NCBI GenBank assembly: GCA_051530055.1
Contig: CM121343.1
Coordinates: forward strand, 1,426,001 to 1,490,000
DNA: 64,000 nucleotides
DNA from: Neoechinorhynchus agilis
Taxonomy: Eukaryota > Acanthocephala
Reading direction: 5' to 3'
The notes beneath the pieces were generated by a model. It was not told the DNA's origin. It worked only from the letters and a program-made list of their open reading frames with translations, and did no database searches. Every line of letters starts with the position of its first letter. Positions within the stretch are counted from its first letter, which is position 1. Below, piece after piece: positions 32,196-42,881 of the stretch. The translations under genes were made by a program, and so were the position numbers.

Positions 32196-34812
32196 TTAAG
32201 TAATAATAATCCTTTTATTGTCCTGATCCTGTAAAAAAGAGAATAACATGAGAAAATCACTTACCTCATTCCTGTTAAGTATATTAGTTTGATTAATGGG
32301 TAAAAAACTAGATGGTTTATTGAAAAAGATTCTAAGAATTGAGGAGTTGTAATTAAAATATTTACAGCTAGAATAACAATAAGAATAAAACCAAATTTTA
32401 GACAAAAAAATTCTTGTTAAAAAGGAAAAAAGGGGTTCCGTATCAATATTATTTTTAATAAGAATACTGCTAAGCTTATTCAGCATAGTAAGATAAAATG
32501 ATGGTCTGTTTTCTGGGGGCCGGCCTCGTGCGAAAAAGCATATTGAACCCCCTAGAAATATTTTTAACACTTTAGAAATAAAAGGTGGGGAAATTGATAA
32601 CCTTTTGGCTCTTTTGATAAAAATATCTGTTTTTGTCAGAAGACTTTTAAAGGAAGAGTTTATAAAAATTCTGTGATTTTTACAGGGGAAATCAACACCT
32701 AAAATATTGGAATGCGATCTAAAATTGATATTAGGGAAATTGAAATTAGAAGATAATTCATTAATTAGAAGCTTCCTCGAAGCCAAAGTTTTAGTCAGTG
32801 GAATAAAGAAAGTTTTGTTATTGTTTGTAACTAAATTGGCTTTCCTAAGTTCCGACGACAAAGATTGCATAAAATTGGCTATATTATTCGTAGAATATAT
32901 CATCCGCATAAACTAAAGGAAATATGGAAGATGATTTCTTTAAATTTTTGAAAATATATATAAGGGCAATTAAAAATAAGGTGGGCGAGAGTGGAGATCC
33001 TTGAGGAACACCATATCTAGAGAAAAATTTAGTGTGAGAAGGGTCCACCTCATAGTAAAAGGACTTGGATTCCATAAGATAGTTGGTTTTGTAGATAAGA
33101 TTAAGAGGAACTTTAAGATTAACTAAAGCCTCATAAAGAAAGCCACGATCCAAGGCATCAAAAGCCTTATTAATATCCAGCTGAATGAGAAGTTTTTGTA
33201 CATTAATAGCTTCATTCATAGAATTAAGAGAGGATAAAAGCGATGTGACACCTTTACCTCTAATGAAGCCATGGAAAAAGTCGGGGATTAGCTTTCTACA
33301 TACTAAAAAGTCATACAGTTTCCCGTTCACCGCTCTTTCTAAGCAAGAGACGATTGGGTTCTGTATGGAAATTACTCTGATGTGGGATGCGTTAAATATA
33401 CGTCCTTTCGTTTTGGGAATAAAAATTTTCTTAACAATATTTATGTTAAGTAGATCATTAAAATCAATTTTCGATAAACGAAATCTACTAAAAAAAGATA
33501 GATTTTGCCTTATCAGAAATAGAACTAAAAATTATGGGTGAAGTGCCATTTATATTATACGCTTTAGAGGGGTTAGATTTACAGGCCTCCAGAAAAACTT
33601 CAACTTCAAAATTCCACGAAAAGGACTTTTTATTAAAGATGGGAAGTGGAGGAGAAGAACATGCACTAAAAGTATGTGCCATCAAAATAGACTCAATTAC
33701 TGCAGGATAAGATATAGACCCTATCCAGTTAGATGCTTTTGCCTTCCAACAGACCGGTCTTCTTTTCAAAATACAGGACCAAAAGTCCTTACCAAAGGAC
33801 TTAAGAGAGATCAGCTTCTTTTTGTCCAACGAAACTTGATGATAAAACTTAGCTGTGTAAAATTTTTTCATAAATAAGTTTTTAAGGGGAGCGTTACCAT
33901 ACAAGTCAGCTATAACAGCATTTTTATAAAATATGTTGGCTTCATGACAAACAGGAGGTCGCTTGATCACAGACTTAGTAATTAAATTTTTATGTACAGA
34001 GAATAAAATGGCATTGTTAAAGTCAGATAAGGAGGATGAAGTGGAAGAGTTCATAAAAGAAAGGAGATCATTATTAAATTTTGAAAAGCTTTTAGGATTA
34101 AAAACGAAAGTGTCCTTAAGAGCGATGCCATTAGATTTAAAAAGGATAAGGTCATGTCCTAACAATCTCTGTGACTGAAGTTGGGAAGCAGGATAAAATA
34201 AAATAGGAATTGACTTTTTAATAATTGCACCATCCAAGAAGGTATGTCTATTAGATTTAACATTATGAAAAGAAGGAAATTTGGGGAGCAAAAAATTGTG
34301 AAACTTAAAAAAGGGCCTAAAAGCATTTAAAAAATTACTATTGAAGTCGCCTACGATAAAGTCAGGATTCCAGTAACGGAGGATATGCAAAAAAGATTTA
34401 GTAAATATACCCACGTGTCTGGGTTGAATATACAAGTTGCAAAGGATAAGAGTAGGAGAGAAAAGGGATGAGGTTCCATATAAGGGATTATTAAAAGAAA
34501 TAATTTGCATTGCAAAAGAAATATTTTTAGTTTGAAATAAAATTTTAGAAGAGTGAGATTTAAGAATAAATGTTTGAAGTCCTCCAGAAAATCCAATGTG
34601 CTGATTGGTTGATGTGGAGCAAGGGAGAAGAACATGAGAATCATAATTATCGAAGAGAAGCATTTTAGAAAAGCCGGTTTCTTGAAAACACAGCATGTTA
34701 ACATAGTTATCAACTACACAAGGAGTAAGAAAATTAGGAAGACTAGAAGCCCTAGAGGCATTATATGTGATGAAAGAGAAAGGACATTCCTTATAATTGG
34801 AACAAGTCATTA
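32196..34812 (-). pseudogene. LINE B ORF2 (APE endonuclease plus reverse transcriptase), broken
   Basis: Piece 1, 34,810-33,488: APE-type endonuclease with SFITYNASR, CFQETGFSK (catalytic Glu), VGDFNSN and GHDLILF. Piece 2, 33,330-32,884: RT core with LIQLDINKAFDALDRGF (first Asp), GVPQGSPLSPTLFLIAL and VYADDIFYE. Piece 3, 32,909-32,196: thumb and C-terminal region with FFARGRPPENRPSFYL, a motif shared with family A (GRPPEQR). The domain order is standard for non-LTR elements, and all key catalytic residues looked for are present. Two shifts separate the pieces, at about 33,330-33,490 and about 32,890-32,910. No RNase H domain is recognised. A C-terminal CCHC motif is not evident. Confidence 0.8.
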
Positions 34813-36105
34813 AATGATTTTAGGACGTTTGGAATCTATAGATTCCAAGTTACGCAAAGATGGGGAAATATCTCTTTTATAATTTTCACAATCGATCCAG
34901 TTATTAAAGTTAAATAATCTAGAAAAATTGTCGGAGGTAGAGTCTGGTGTAGAAATATTTTCCAGTTTGTGAAGGATCAAAGTAAGGATGTACTTAAGTA
35001 ATGAAATTTCTTTATCGGGATAAAGTTGAGAAGTATTAATGGAAGATTTTAAACTATCAAGAAAGGATTTTTCCGGAGGTTTGGGGGGAAGTTTAGGCTT
35101 GTGACCATCAGGGGAAGGTTGAGTCTTCGACTCCTTAGAGGAAAAACCGTCCGAAGAGAAAGGATTATGTTGTGGATAGAATTCTCTATAACTAGAATTA
35201 TGGAATACTCGCTGCTTCGATGGTATGGAATCGTCAAAATATTTTTGCGCGAATTTGCAAGAACGTGCAAAGGCCGGATGATTCTTGCCACAGTTTGCAC
35301 AGGTAGCAGCATCAGAATTGGAGCAAGATGATTTGTGATGAGGACCTGCACAAAAGATGCATCTGGAGGGGAAGACACAGTCAGATTCGTGGTGCCCCCA
35401 TCTCGAACACCTCTGACATATCGTCAAATTATAATCATAGATAGAGTCCCTGTATCGGTCAAAAGTGACCCAGTATGAGGAAAAATCCCTGCCGGAGTTA
35501 GCTAGACTCTCGGCGACATTGATAGTAGCTGAACATAGGATGGCGTAGGCTGAACTAGCGTTGGGTCTAAACAAATATTTGACCAGTTTTATACCTAACT
35601 CATTCTCAATTTTGCGAAAATCAGTAGTATCCAAGTCTTGAGGAGGATTCCTCATTAGAAAGGTGACTCTACGAGATAGGTCAACAGATTGGATGCTTAA
35701 CTCCCCTAGCATCTTAGAAAAGAGGTCTTTACCGGCCGCATCGAAAAAAATAAAAAGGATGTGGAATTTGGTCACAGAGAACCTCTTTATCAAAAAATTC
35801 ATATGTTTCTCACGACCATTCGGCAGTAAATACTTCTCGAAGAAATAACGCGAGAAATAGGAGGGGGAGTTAGTGCCCATGGCTTCTTTGGGAATTTTGA
35901 TAACGAAATCCTCTTTCCTAACAGGACGCTTAAACCTTGATGCGTCGATAGAATGTTCCATCTGATCCCCTATGGAAACTTGTGCACAATCATTCAAAAC
36001 TTCACAATCACTCGGGGGGAGGGGGATAGTAGGAACAAACCTTAATCTAGACATGTCGGAAATAGGGTTTACCTGATTGCTGATATTCGAAGCGCAATTT
36101 TGCAT
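34810..36105 (-). CDS. LINE B ORF1 (nucleic-acid-binding, three zinc knuckles)
   Basis: About 431 codons from ATG 36,105. An in-frame ATG at 36,165 lies outside the element in Gypsy flank and is rejected. An N-terminal region (RKEDFVIKIPKEAMG) precedes an RRM-like region at about residues 80-190 (FSVTKFHILFIFFDAAGK). Three CCHC knuckles follow: CQRCSRWGHHESDC, CIFCAGPHHKSSC and CANCGKNHPAFARSC. Their spacings (4H4, 3H4, 3H6) are the series seen in jockey, I and R1 gag-like proteins. A proline/lysine-rich linker and a short C-terminal helix end the protein. It coats LINE RNA. The stop TAA overlaps the ORF2 start in TAATG. The frame is intact. Confidence 0.85.
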   Translation of the reverse strand: MQNCASNISNQVNPISDMSRLRFVPTIPLPPSDCEVLNDCAQVSIGDQMEHSIDASRFKRPVRKEDFVIKIPKEAMGTNSPSYFSRYFFEKYLLPNGREKHMNFLIKRFSVTKFHILFIFFDAAGKDLFSKMLGELSIQSVDLSRRVTFLMRNPPQDLDTTDFRKIENELGIKLVKYLFRPNASSAYAILCSATINVAESLANSGRDFSSYWVTFDRYRDSIYDYNLTICQRCSRWGHHESDCVFPSRCIFCAGPHHKSSCSNSDAATCANCGKNHPAFARSCKFAQKYFDDSIPSKQRVFHNSSYREFYPQHNPFSSDGFSSKESKTQPSPDGHKPKLPPKPPEKSFLDSLKSSINTSQLYPDKEISLLKYILTLILHKLENISTPDSTSDNFSRLFNFNNWIDCENYKRDISPSLRNLESIDSKRPKII

Positions 36106-36133
36106 CACGAAACAGCGCTTTTGTACGTTGTTC

Positions 36134-36147
36134 TTACTTGCCAAAAA
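36134..36147 (+). repeat. target-site duplication, right (LINE B insertion)
   Basis: TTACTTGCCAAAAA, matching 32,014-32,027, at the 5' end of the minus-strand LINE. Confidence 0.85.
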
Positions 36148-37039
36148 GTGAAAATTCAACGCCACGTGAAAGCACCATTGGAAAAGTTTAAATTACCTTC
36201 CGGCAGATTCGATCAAATACACGTTGACCTGGTAGGACCTCTTCCACCTTCTCAGAGATTTACCCACTTGTTGACAATAGTTGATCGATTTACCCGCTGG
36301 ACAGAGGCCGTTCCACTCAACCAGACAGATTCACTTTCATGCGCCCGTGCCTTAATCAGCAACTGGATCCCCCGTTTTGGGATCCCGAGTGATATGACCT
36401 CCGATCGAGGATCTCAATTCACTTCGCGAATATGGGCCGATATGTCGTAATTATTCGACACAAAGCTGCACCACACTGCAGCTTATCATCCACATTCAGA
36501 CAGTATCGTCGAGAGGATGCATCGGCACTTGAAGGCATCCCTGAAAGCCCGTTGCAAAAGTCCGAACTGGGTGGACGAACTCCCATGGGTGATGTTGGGT
36601 TTTAGGACCTGCCAGAGTCGATCTGGGAACATCTTCTGCGGAACAAGTTTATGGCAGTCCACTAAAAGTGCCGGGCGATTTTGTGTGCCATACGAGGGAA
36701 ACAAGCAATCTGAAGAAACACCTTGAAGAACTTCGCGAAAGGATTCGTTCCCTAGTATGAGTGCCCACTTCCAGACACCGAACCGTACCAGTTCATGTAC
36801 CGAAAGTACTGGCAGACGCACAGTATGTATTCGTAAGACGGGAACAACCTGGAGGTCCACTCCTGCCACCGTACAAAGGACCATATAAAGTAATCGATAC
36901 GGGCGATAAAAAAATTTAAGATTGATTACGGTGGTCGCTCAGAAACAATCTCAATCGACCGACTCAAACCGGCACACGTAGACTTATCCTCCACCTTCAA
37001 TTAGCGATATTCACTCAGAAATAGATTTATATTGAAAAT

Positions 37040-37067
37040 TTTCGGCCTTTTCGTTGACCTTCTTCAG
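37040..37067 (-). ncRNA. hammerhead-like motif in the left inverted arm
   Basis: Minus strand: CTGAAGA, one extra A, a GGYC-type stem and GAAA. The stem II 5' strand has one change relative to the right-arm copy (GGTC instead of GGCC), which turns one G-C pair into a wobble pair. Confidence 0.3.
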
Positions 37068-37667
37068 TCAGATCTACAATTTAAAAGAAACATTATCAAT
37101 TAGTTTATCCGGTGGGACTCGTAGATTGAGTTTATAGTCAGCTTTGTTGCCAACAAAAGTACCTGTTTGCTGGATCATGATGGCTTCCATAGTCACTCTC
37201 AATGGAACTCTAAAATAGAAAGCCTGATAAAACGAATTGATGGGGAGAAAGTGTTCACTACGTATAGTAGGAAGGGCAGGACTCTCCAAGGAATACTCCG
37301 ACCGAAGAATGAAGATCTTCCAGCTGGATGTGTCTATAAGATCTCATGCTCGAATTGCAGTCTGTCATATGTGGGACAAACGAACAATCTAAAAAGAAGG
37401 ATTGCTGAACACAGAAGATCAGCTATCAAAAAGTCTGATGTGAGCTCGGCAATAGTGCCCCACATCAATGACAATGAGCATGAGATCAATTTTGACGGCG
37501 TCGAAGTTCTTGCGAAGAGTGACGTAAGAAGCGACAGAGTGACTATGGAAGCTATCATGATCCAGCAAACAGGTACTTCTGTTGGCAACAAAGCTGACTA
37601 TAAACTCAATTTACGAGTCCCACCGGATAAACTAATTGATAATGTTCCTTTTAAATTGTAGATCTGA

Positions 37668-37695
37668 CTGAAGAAGGCCAGCGAAAAGGCCGAAA
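37668..37695 (+). ncRNA. hammerhead-like motif (PLE 3' region)
   Basis: CTGAAGA, extra A, GGCC/GGCC stem II with an 8-base loop, GAAA, starting 8 bases after the GIY-YIG stop codon. Confidence 0.35.
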
Positions 37696-37739
37696 ATTTT
37701 CAATATAAATCTATTTCTGAGTGAATATCGCTAATTGAA

Positions 37740-37984
37740 ATTGAAACAATAATGATTAATTTCTTTACAATTATCCTCCACAATCGAAATCGATCAACCG
37801 CGCAAACGCGGACGACCACGGAAACATCCCTGACATACCATCCGGGGGAGCTGTGTGGCGGCAACGACTACACATTCTGATGACATCAGAGGTCTGTCAG
37901 GTGCGTGTGTATGTATATAACCAGAGGTGTGGACTGAGAGAAAACAAATTGCGACTCTACAGCCTGCCCAAAATATAAAAAGAA
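37740..37984. other. spacer, nothing recognised
   Basis: Short stretch between two PLE pieces without a supported feature. Confidence 0.4.
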
Positions 37985-39293
37985 CGATGTCCCTGAGACC
38001 CATCGTATCATTTAATGGCAGTTTCAATTACGATTTGGAAAAGTTACAAGTAAATTTTTTGACAGAAACAACATCACAAGTAATTACCAATGTAAAGAAT
38101 TCGACTGAATTCGTCGAGAAACTGAGGGAGATTAACATCTCAGAGAAATGCAAAATCTTTACAATTGATATCAAAAATGTTACCATTCACGGTCTAATCA
38201 GCATCGTTTTAGAACTTAATTGATATAGCATCCATCTATACCAACGTCCGAGTGGAGGATGCCATAAATGCGGCGATCTCATACCTCCCTCCCGTTCTTC
38301 AAGGAATTGATGCTAGTAAACATTTAGAGTTTGTTGGAGTTAGCCTGCGGGGCAAGTTTCAAGTTCAATGGAAGGTATTATGTGCAAAAAAGGGGGGCTC
38401 ACCCAGTGCTTGCCAATCCAATGTATTCTAACGCAAAAACAAATTCACAATGAATAGGTCCGATGAGGGTGGGCGGATGCACCTCATTAAGTAGAGGGAT
38501 GAGCTAATGGAGTTGATGCGGATTTCGTGACCTGTTTGTGCCGTTCCATCTCACATTTTTGATTTCGCAGTTGAAGCCGTAAAACGGCGATCTAAGTCGT
38601 GTATTTCAAATTAAATTAAAATTGAGACATGCACCTGGAAAATCAAGCAGCGATTCACGCTGTCTAGCATAATGATAATAAAAAACCGAACACGAATGAC
38701 TGCATCGGTTTACAGAAAACCAACTCAAACAAGCAATTATATATTTTGGAACAGCGCCCATAACAATAGCATAAAAATGGGTATATTCAAAGGTTTTTGC
38801 ATCGTGCCTACAACCTCTGCAATTAGCAGTAGTGTCTCATCGACGAAATCCAACAGTTGCAATGAATTTTCAGCAATGCAGCGCCCTAGCAAGGGGACCA
38901 AGCGAAAAAAGTAATTCAAATGAAACCACCGTGGAGCCGGACATAGGCCTCCACAAACCAACTGCTGGCGAAACAAAATTCCTAGCATATTTAAGAGCAG
39001 CGGTCTACCGATTCTATGCCAATAAGGAACCTTCCTTCCCGGAAATACCAGTTGGTAGAAAAGAGGAATGTTGTCTACAAGGTTTCTTGTAGTCAATGCA
39101 GGTCGAAATCCGAAGACGAGATTGGCCGAACTTAAACGATCCAAGATGCAGAGGGTGGTAACGTCGAAGCGAACTACGTCTTCGTGGCTAACAAAATCTA
39201 GCAATACAATCAATCATGAGGGCAACTGAGAGCAGAATAACCATTTAACCACTTGTATTTTAGAACTGATGATGAATCCGACGAGGTTCGAAA
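37985..39293 (+). mobile_element. decayed PLE: RT core to GIY-YIG start
   Basis: RT words in several frames: LRPIVSFNGSFNYDLEKLQ, NSTEFVEKLREINIS, SIYTNVRVEDAI and FKFNGRYYVQKRGA. SVYRKPTQTSNYIFWNSA follows at about 38,708, a conserved stretch after the RT. Near 39,070 VVYKVSCSQC is the start of a GIY-YIG domain. A hammerhead-like motif closes the copy. No catalytic Asp pair is seen. Old and broken. Confidence 0.65.
39266..39293 (+). ncRNA. hammerhead-ribozyme-like motif (PLE 3' region)
   Basis: CTGATGA, extra T, GAATC/GGTTC stem II with loop CGACGA, then GAAAC. Same layout as 22,275-22,302 (-). Both conserved cores are present apart from the extra base. Confidence 0.45.
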
Positions 39294-40198
39294 CTTCTTT
39301 AGAAAAAATTTATCGGGTGAAAACCTAAAGGAAACAAATAATATTTTTTTCTAAAATTACACAATTGGAGGGTTATGAAAACTAGGAATGCAACCTGAAA
39401 ATGTGGTAGTATAAAATAACAAGTCGAAATCGATTATTTGGCGATGTGAGTCAGATGATTTTGCGTTTCAAGTTTTACGTTACTTCTTTTTTCCGCTGCG
39501 AATTTCACTTACCGCACAGAAAATTTAATTCTCTTGAAGTCTTTATAAAGAATTAAAAACAAATGTGAAAATTGCGAAGTCGCATCCGGGAAACTCCGTC
39601 TTAACCGGTCATCACTTTTACAAATTTACATTCTCATCTGAAGAAGCTGAAATGCTCGATTGTTCTTAAAGCCACGCAGAGAAAGAGCAAACCAACAGCG
39701 TTTTTCAGAATCACGAAGCATTGGGCGCAGTCGACACCGAGAGAAAAATAAACGTGTATAAACGAAAGAAATTCGATAAAAATCAGAATGCCGGTCCTGT
39801 TACGTCGATATTTTAAACTTTTGATTTCTCGCTTGTAATTCCTTTACCTGCGATTTGGAAAGCGAAATGTATCTTTCTTATAGAAAAGGAAGATGTTTCA
39901 TAGTCTAAGGGAAATTTCCGTAAATGTGGAATGTAATTAAAAATTTGATCAAAAATTCAATGTCCTTTTTTTTAAATTCAATCGATTTATTCTATTTTTT
40001 GGTGAATTATTTCGTTTTTCATTCTTGTAAACATCCCGACTTCGCCAGAATACTGACAGCGTTCCCTCGCTGTATCGCCATTGCGATTCGTTGAGCGAGA
40101 AAATTTCTCGAGTGCGGTTCCCCCGTCATCCTTTTCGTCCTTCGTCCCAAATCGTCGAGGAGAGTGAGCGCTGATGGTCCCAAGGCTCCATACATTTC
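39294..40198. repeat. AT-rich spacer with diverged repeat shared with 21.65 kb
   Basis: About 39,590-39,950 is the second copy of the repeat described at 21,650-22,010. No supported gene. The minus frames at about 40,000-40,265 have no family signature. Confidence 0.4.
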
Positions 40199-40701
40199 CA
40201 CGGCAAAAGAAACGAAATGGTTTCATTTTGAGTGCCTTTTTAAATATATCCTTAAACGCACTCAAATATTTATTGAGTTTAAAATGGTTGTTGTAATTTT
40301 TCAGTTCAACGTGATGACCAATGGAGAGATTTGGTTACTCACACCTCAAATATCCATGACTTATTTTATGTTCTAGAATACACAACCATTTTAATTTTTA
40401 TCAGTTGGGTCAAAAGGTTTTCGCGATCAAGGGCTGCGGTGGGGACAGCACATAGCCGCTCATAAAACTTCAATTATTCAATCGATGGTCCCAATTTTTG
40501 TATGAAGCGCGATACGACCATTTTAGTTCTTATGATTTGGGGTGTCTCCGCTTAACTGATGCATCTCGAAATTTTGGCTATGGAACCTGAAGTTCATAAA
40601 GGACGTACCTGAGAACTATAAGGTAGCTGCGGTGGTAGATGATGATGTTGCGATGATGAGAGCATCGATTTCGAGTCTCTAATCATGAAGCCAAGAAATC
40701 A

Positions 40702-40935
40702 TTGTCCAGAAAAAAGAAGCTTGTGAAATCTGAAGAATCATTGCAAAGTGAAAAAATCTGCAAAACCTCTGAAAAGACGGAGGAATCGCCTAAACAAATT
40801 GATTGCGATTTGTCATTTTACTGCAGGGGATTACGCATTGGACTTTATAAGGATTGCGGGATATGGAATTTAGACTGGATTCGTCGAATGTTCCGACAAT
40901 TCATGTCAAAAGAAATTACAGCACAAGACCTTTAA
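40702..40935 (+). CDS. putative small protein (GIWNLDW family), D1 copy 1
   Basis: 77-codon frame. The N-terminal half is rich in Lys, Ser and Glu (KKKLVKSEESLQSEKICKTS). The C-terminal half is more ordered (CDLSFYCRGLRIGLYKDCGI, then WNLDWIRRMFRQFMSKEI). An identical frame is at 49,171-49,404 and a diverged one at 5,865-5,972. The C-terminal half is conserved in the older copy. A splice-acceptor-like TTGTCCAG just after the ATG suggests it may be a last exon rather than a whole gene. No known family is recognised and no membrane segment is seen. Confidence 0.4.
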   Translation: MSRKKKLVKSEESLQSEKICKTSEKTEESPKQIDCDLSFYCRGLRIGLYKDCGIWNLDWIRRMFRQFMSKEITAQDL

Positions 40936-41623
40936 GCATTACAAATCAAATAACTATTAAAAACGATGATAAATAACGTAGAGAACAATAAATATTAATA
41001 CTTAATTTAACTTGTGAACGCAAAATTTACAAATGCCGTTCAAAGATCTATGGATTCAAAATAATAAGTTATTCAATCGAATGGTGCAAGTTTTGTAAGT
41101 TAAAACAGGAAATTGTATCGAAGTAAAGATTTTTGTGTTTGGAATGTTAAAGAATCATAATTAAAATCAATAAAAATGTAGATGATTCTGTTCAAGCAGG
41201 TTCCTAACTTTAAATGCAATAAATGATACACTATTTATATCTTTTCACTGTCCTTCGTTTGAACGTCGAACATCGAATGTATTTCTAGTTTTAACGACAG
41301 GATGCATCATCACTTAAACCTTTTTTAATCCGTCAAGTACATTTCTAATAACTATTCGAAAATGCATCCAATCACCGTCGGACACATTTTAGCAATTTAA
41401 GAAAGCCGGAATTAAAAGTTTATTTTTTTTGAAGGACGAGTGTATTTGCTGGGCTGCATTATTTCTGCGCTTATAGTATCCTAATAAAAAGAGATAAGTG
41501 GAATAAGATAAGACGGCAGCATTGATTAGCGTTGCTCAGCTACTCAAATGTTCGGAAATTCCCTCTTTAGAATAAATACATAATTTATTATTGTTCACAA
41601 TCAATCCTCTGTTTCAAAAGCCT

Positions 41624-41815
41624 TTAACTCGCAGGAGCGCTCTTGCATAAATATTGGCGTGCATATGAAGAGATAATTGAAAATACCAAAAGGATGGTCA
41701 TTATAACAGGCATAATAATTATAATCCTCAAGCAATCATCATAAAATTTTTTGGAATTTTTGCAGTTTGACTCATCGTTTTCTTCAGCTACATCCAATGT
41801 TGTATTGTTGGACAT
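41624..41815 (-). CDS. small single-pass membrane protein, D1 copy 1 (unit X)
   Basis: 63 codons from ATG 41,815: MSNNTTLDVAEENDESNC, a Lys/Asp stretch, then one hydrophobic helix (IIIIMPVIMTILLVFSIISS) and a short tail. The twin at 50,097-50,384 extends upstream in frame to an earlier ATG. Here that extension is closed by a TAA (ATTTAATTGACG instead of ATTTCATTGACG), which supports the internal start. Short, unknown function. Possibly secreted-pathway or type II membrane topology. Confidence 0.4.
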   Translation of the reverse strand: MSNNTTLDVAEENDESNCKNSKKFYDDCLRIIIIMPVIMTILLVFSIISSYARQYLCKSAPAS

Positions 41816-42881
41816 TTTACTTTTGCGTCTTCGATACTTAACACAGAGCTTTTTAATTCGTCTCTTAGCAACGAGGATTTAATTGACGAATTTGAAAGTT
41901 GGCAATGCCATTCAAAGTTCCATGGAACCAAAATAATAAGTTATTCAATCGAATAGCGCAAGTTTTGTAAGCTAAAACAGGAAATTTTATCGAAGTAAAG
42001 ATAAATGCGATTTTTATGTTTGGAGTGTTAAAGAATCATAATTAAAATCAATAAAAATGTAGATGATTCTTTTCAATTAGGTTTCAAGTTATAAATATAA
42101 TAAATGGTAAACTGCGTTGAACTTTTCATAATCCTTAGGTTGAACGTCGAACTTCGAATGTATTTCTAGTTTTAAAGGCAGAATGCTTCACCGCTTAAAC
42201 GTTTTTTGAAAATCCGTCAAGTACATTTATAACGACTATTCGAAAATGCATCCAATCACCGTCGGACGCAATGTTATTTATAAAAGATAAGCGTGCTTTC
42301 TTATTTGAAATTATTTCTATTATACTCGAGTATTTTAATCAGAGATAAGCAGAAAATTTATCGAATTTTGTGTTCGATGCTTTGAATTAAAATCGTGTGC
42401 ATTCTAGAAAACCTGTGAATTTTTAATTAACAAATTTTTCGTTTATTTATAGTTAAGCACGAAAGTGAGTTTGTGAAAAAGGTATTGAACTCGATCTCTC
42501 ACTTGGGACAAATATGTCATTTTAAACAACTGAGTGTAAAATATTAATATATTTAAAAGAATATTCCATCTCCGAGTAAAAACAAGCGATAAAAACATAT
42601 AAACAAAATATTTGTTATGTAAGCTTATTATGGAGGGGAATTTTCCGAGTAAATGACCGAAGTAAATCTTAAGATAAGCCGACAGCATTGATTAGCGTTT
42701 GAATATTTATTACTTGATTGCATAACAGTTTAGAGGCGAAATAATTTCAGTATAATTGTGAAAGCTAGAATAAAATTCTGATTCATGCCGTTCGATTATT
42801 CATATAAAGTGAATTCACGTAAAAACCGTTTTTTTACTTTAACAAAAAGCTCAGCAATTCATTTATTCGGAAATGCCCTTT

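Larger units (their letters stand above)
32028..36133 (-). mobile_element. LINE (jockey/I-like, family B), nearly full length
   Basis: A complete-looking insertion with target-site duplications on both sides. On the minus strand it starts at 36,133, has ORF1 and ORF2, and ends with an (AAT)n tail at about 32,028-32,049. Such trinucleotide tails, rather than poly(A), are typical of the I group. The 5' untranslated part before the likely ORF1 ATG (36,105) is only about 28 nt. ORF2 is split into three open pieces by shifts, so the copy is dead, but its clean ends indicate a fairly recent insertion. Confidence 0.85.
30500..36960 (+). mobile_element. Gypsy fossil split by a LINE insertion (gag end, RT, RNase H / integrase)
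   Basis: Left half, about 30,500-32,027: gag end (KPSELMDKMQGYLGKHPS), RT (LFEFLRMPFDLKNAAQTFQR, FVYLDDILIAS, FLGHRVSKEG, GMINFYHHFIPAASKLL), and RNase H (ITTDASDYAVGAVLQ). Right half, about 36,134-36,960: integrase core (DQIHVDLVGPLPPSQRFTHL, DRFTRWTEAVPLNQTD, DMTSDRGSQFTS) and its C-terminal part. The halves are separated by a 4.1-kb LINE with a 14-bp target-site duplication. No LTRs are identified. Broken, with several breaks besides the insertion. Confidence 0.8.
36996..37739 (+). mobile_element. PLE GIY-YIG fragment with 204-bp inverted arms
   Basis: The plus frame from about 37,190 to 37,661 encodes a PLE linker (TTYSRKGRTLQGILRP) and a full GIY-YIG domain (CVYKISCSNCSLSYVGQTNN, RRIAEHRRSAIKKSDV, NSEIN-type end). 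The 3' end, including the last codons and a hammerhead-like motif (37,536-37,739), is repeated in reverse complement at 36,996-37,199 with few differences. The piece therefore has an inverted copy of its own 3' end placed in front of it. It follows directly after the Gypsy integrase relic. Confidence 0.8.

Noticed and set aside
36106-36165. LINE B ORF1 start at the upstream ATG 36,165
   Set aside because: This ATG lies beyond the element edge (36,133) in Gypsy flank. The first ATG inside the element is at 36,105.
38737-39213. 158-codon minus-strand frame over the PLE relic
   Set aside because: It lies antisense to plus-strand PLE words (SVYRKPTQTSNYIF, VVYKVSCSQC) and has no family signature. 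It is read as a shadow.
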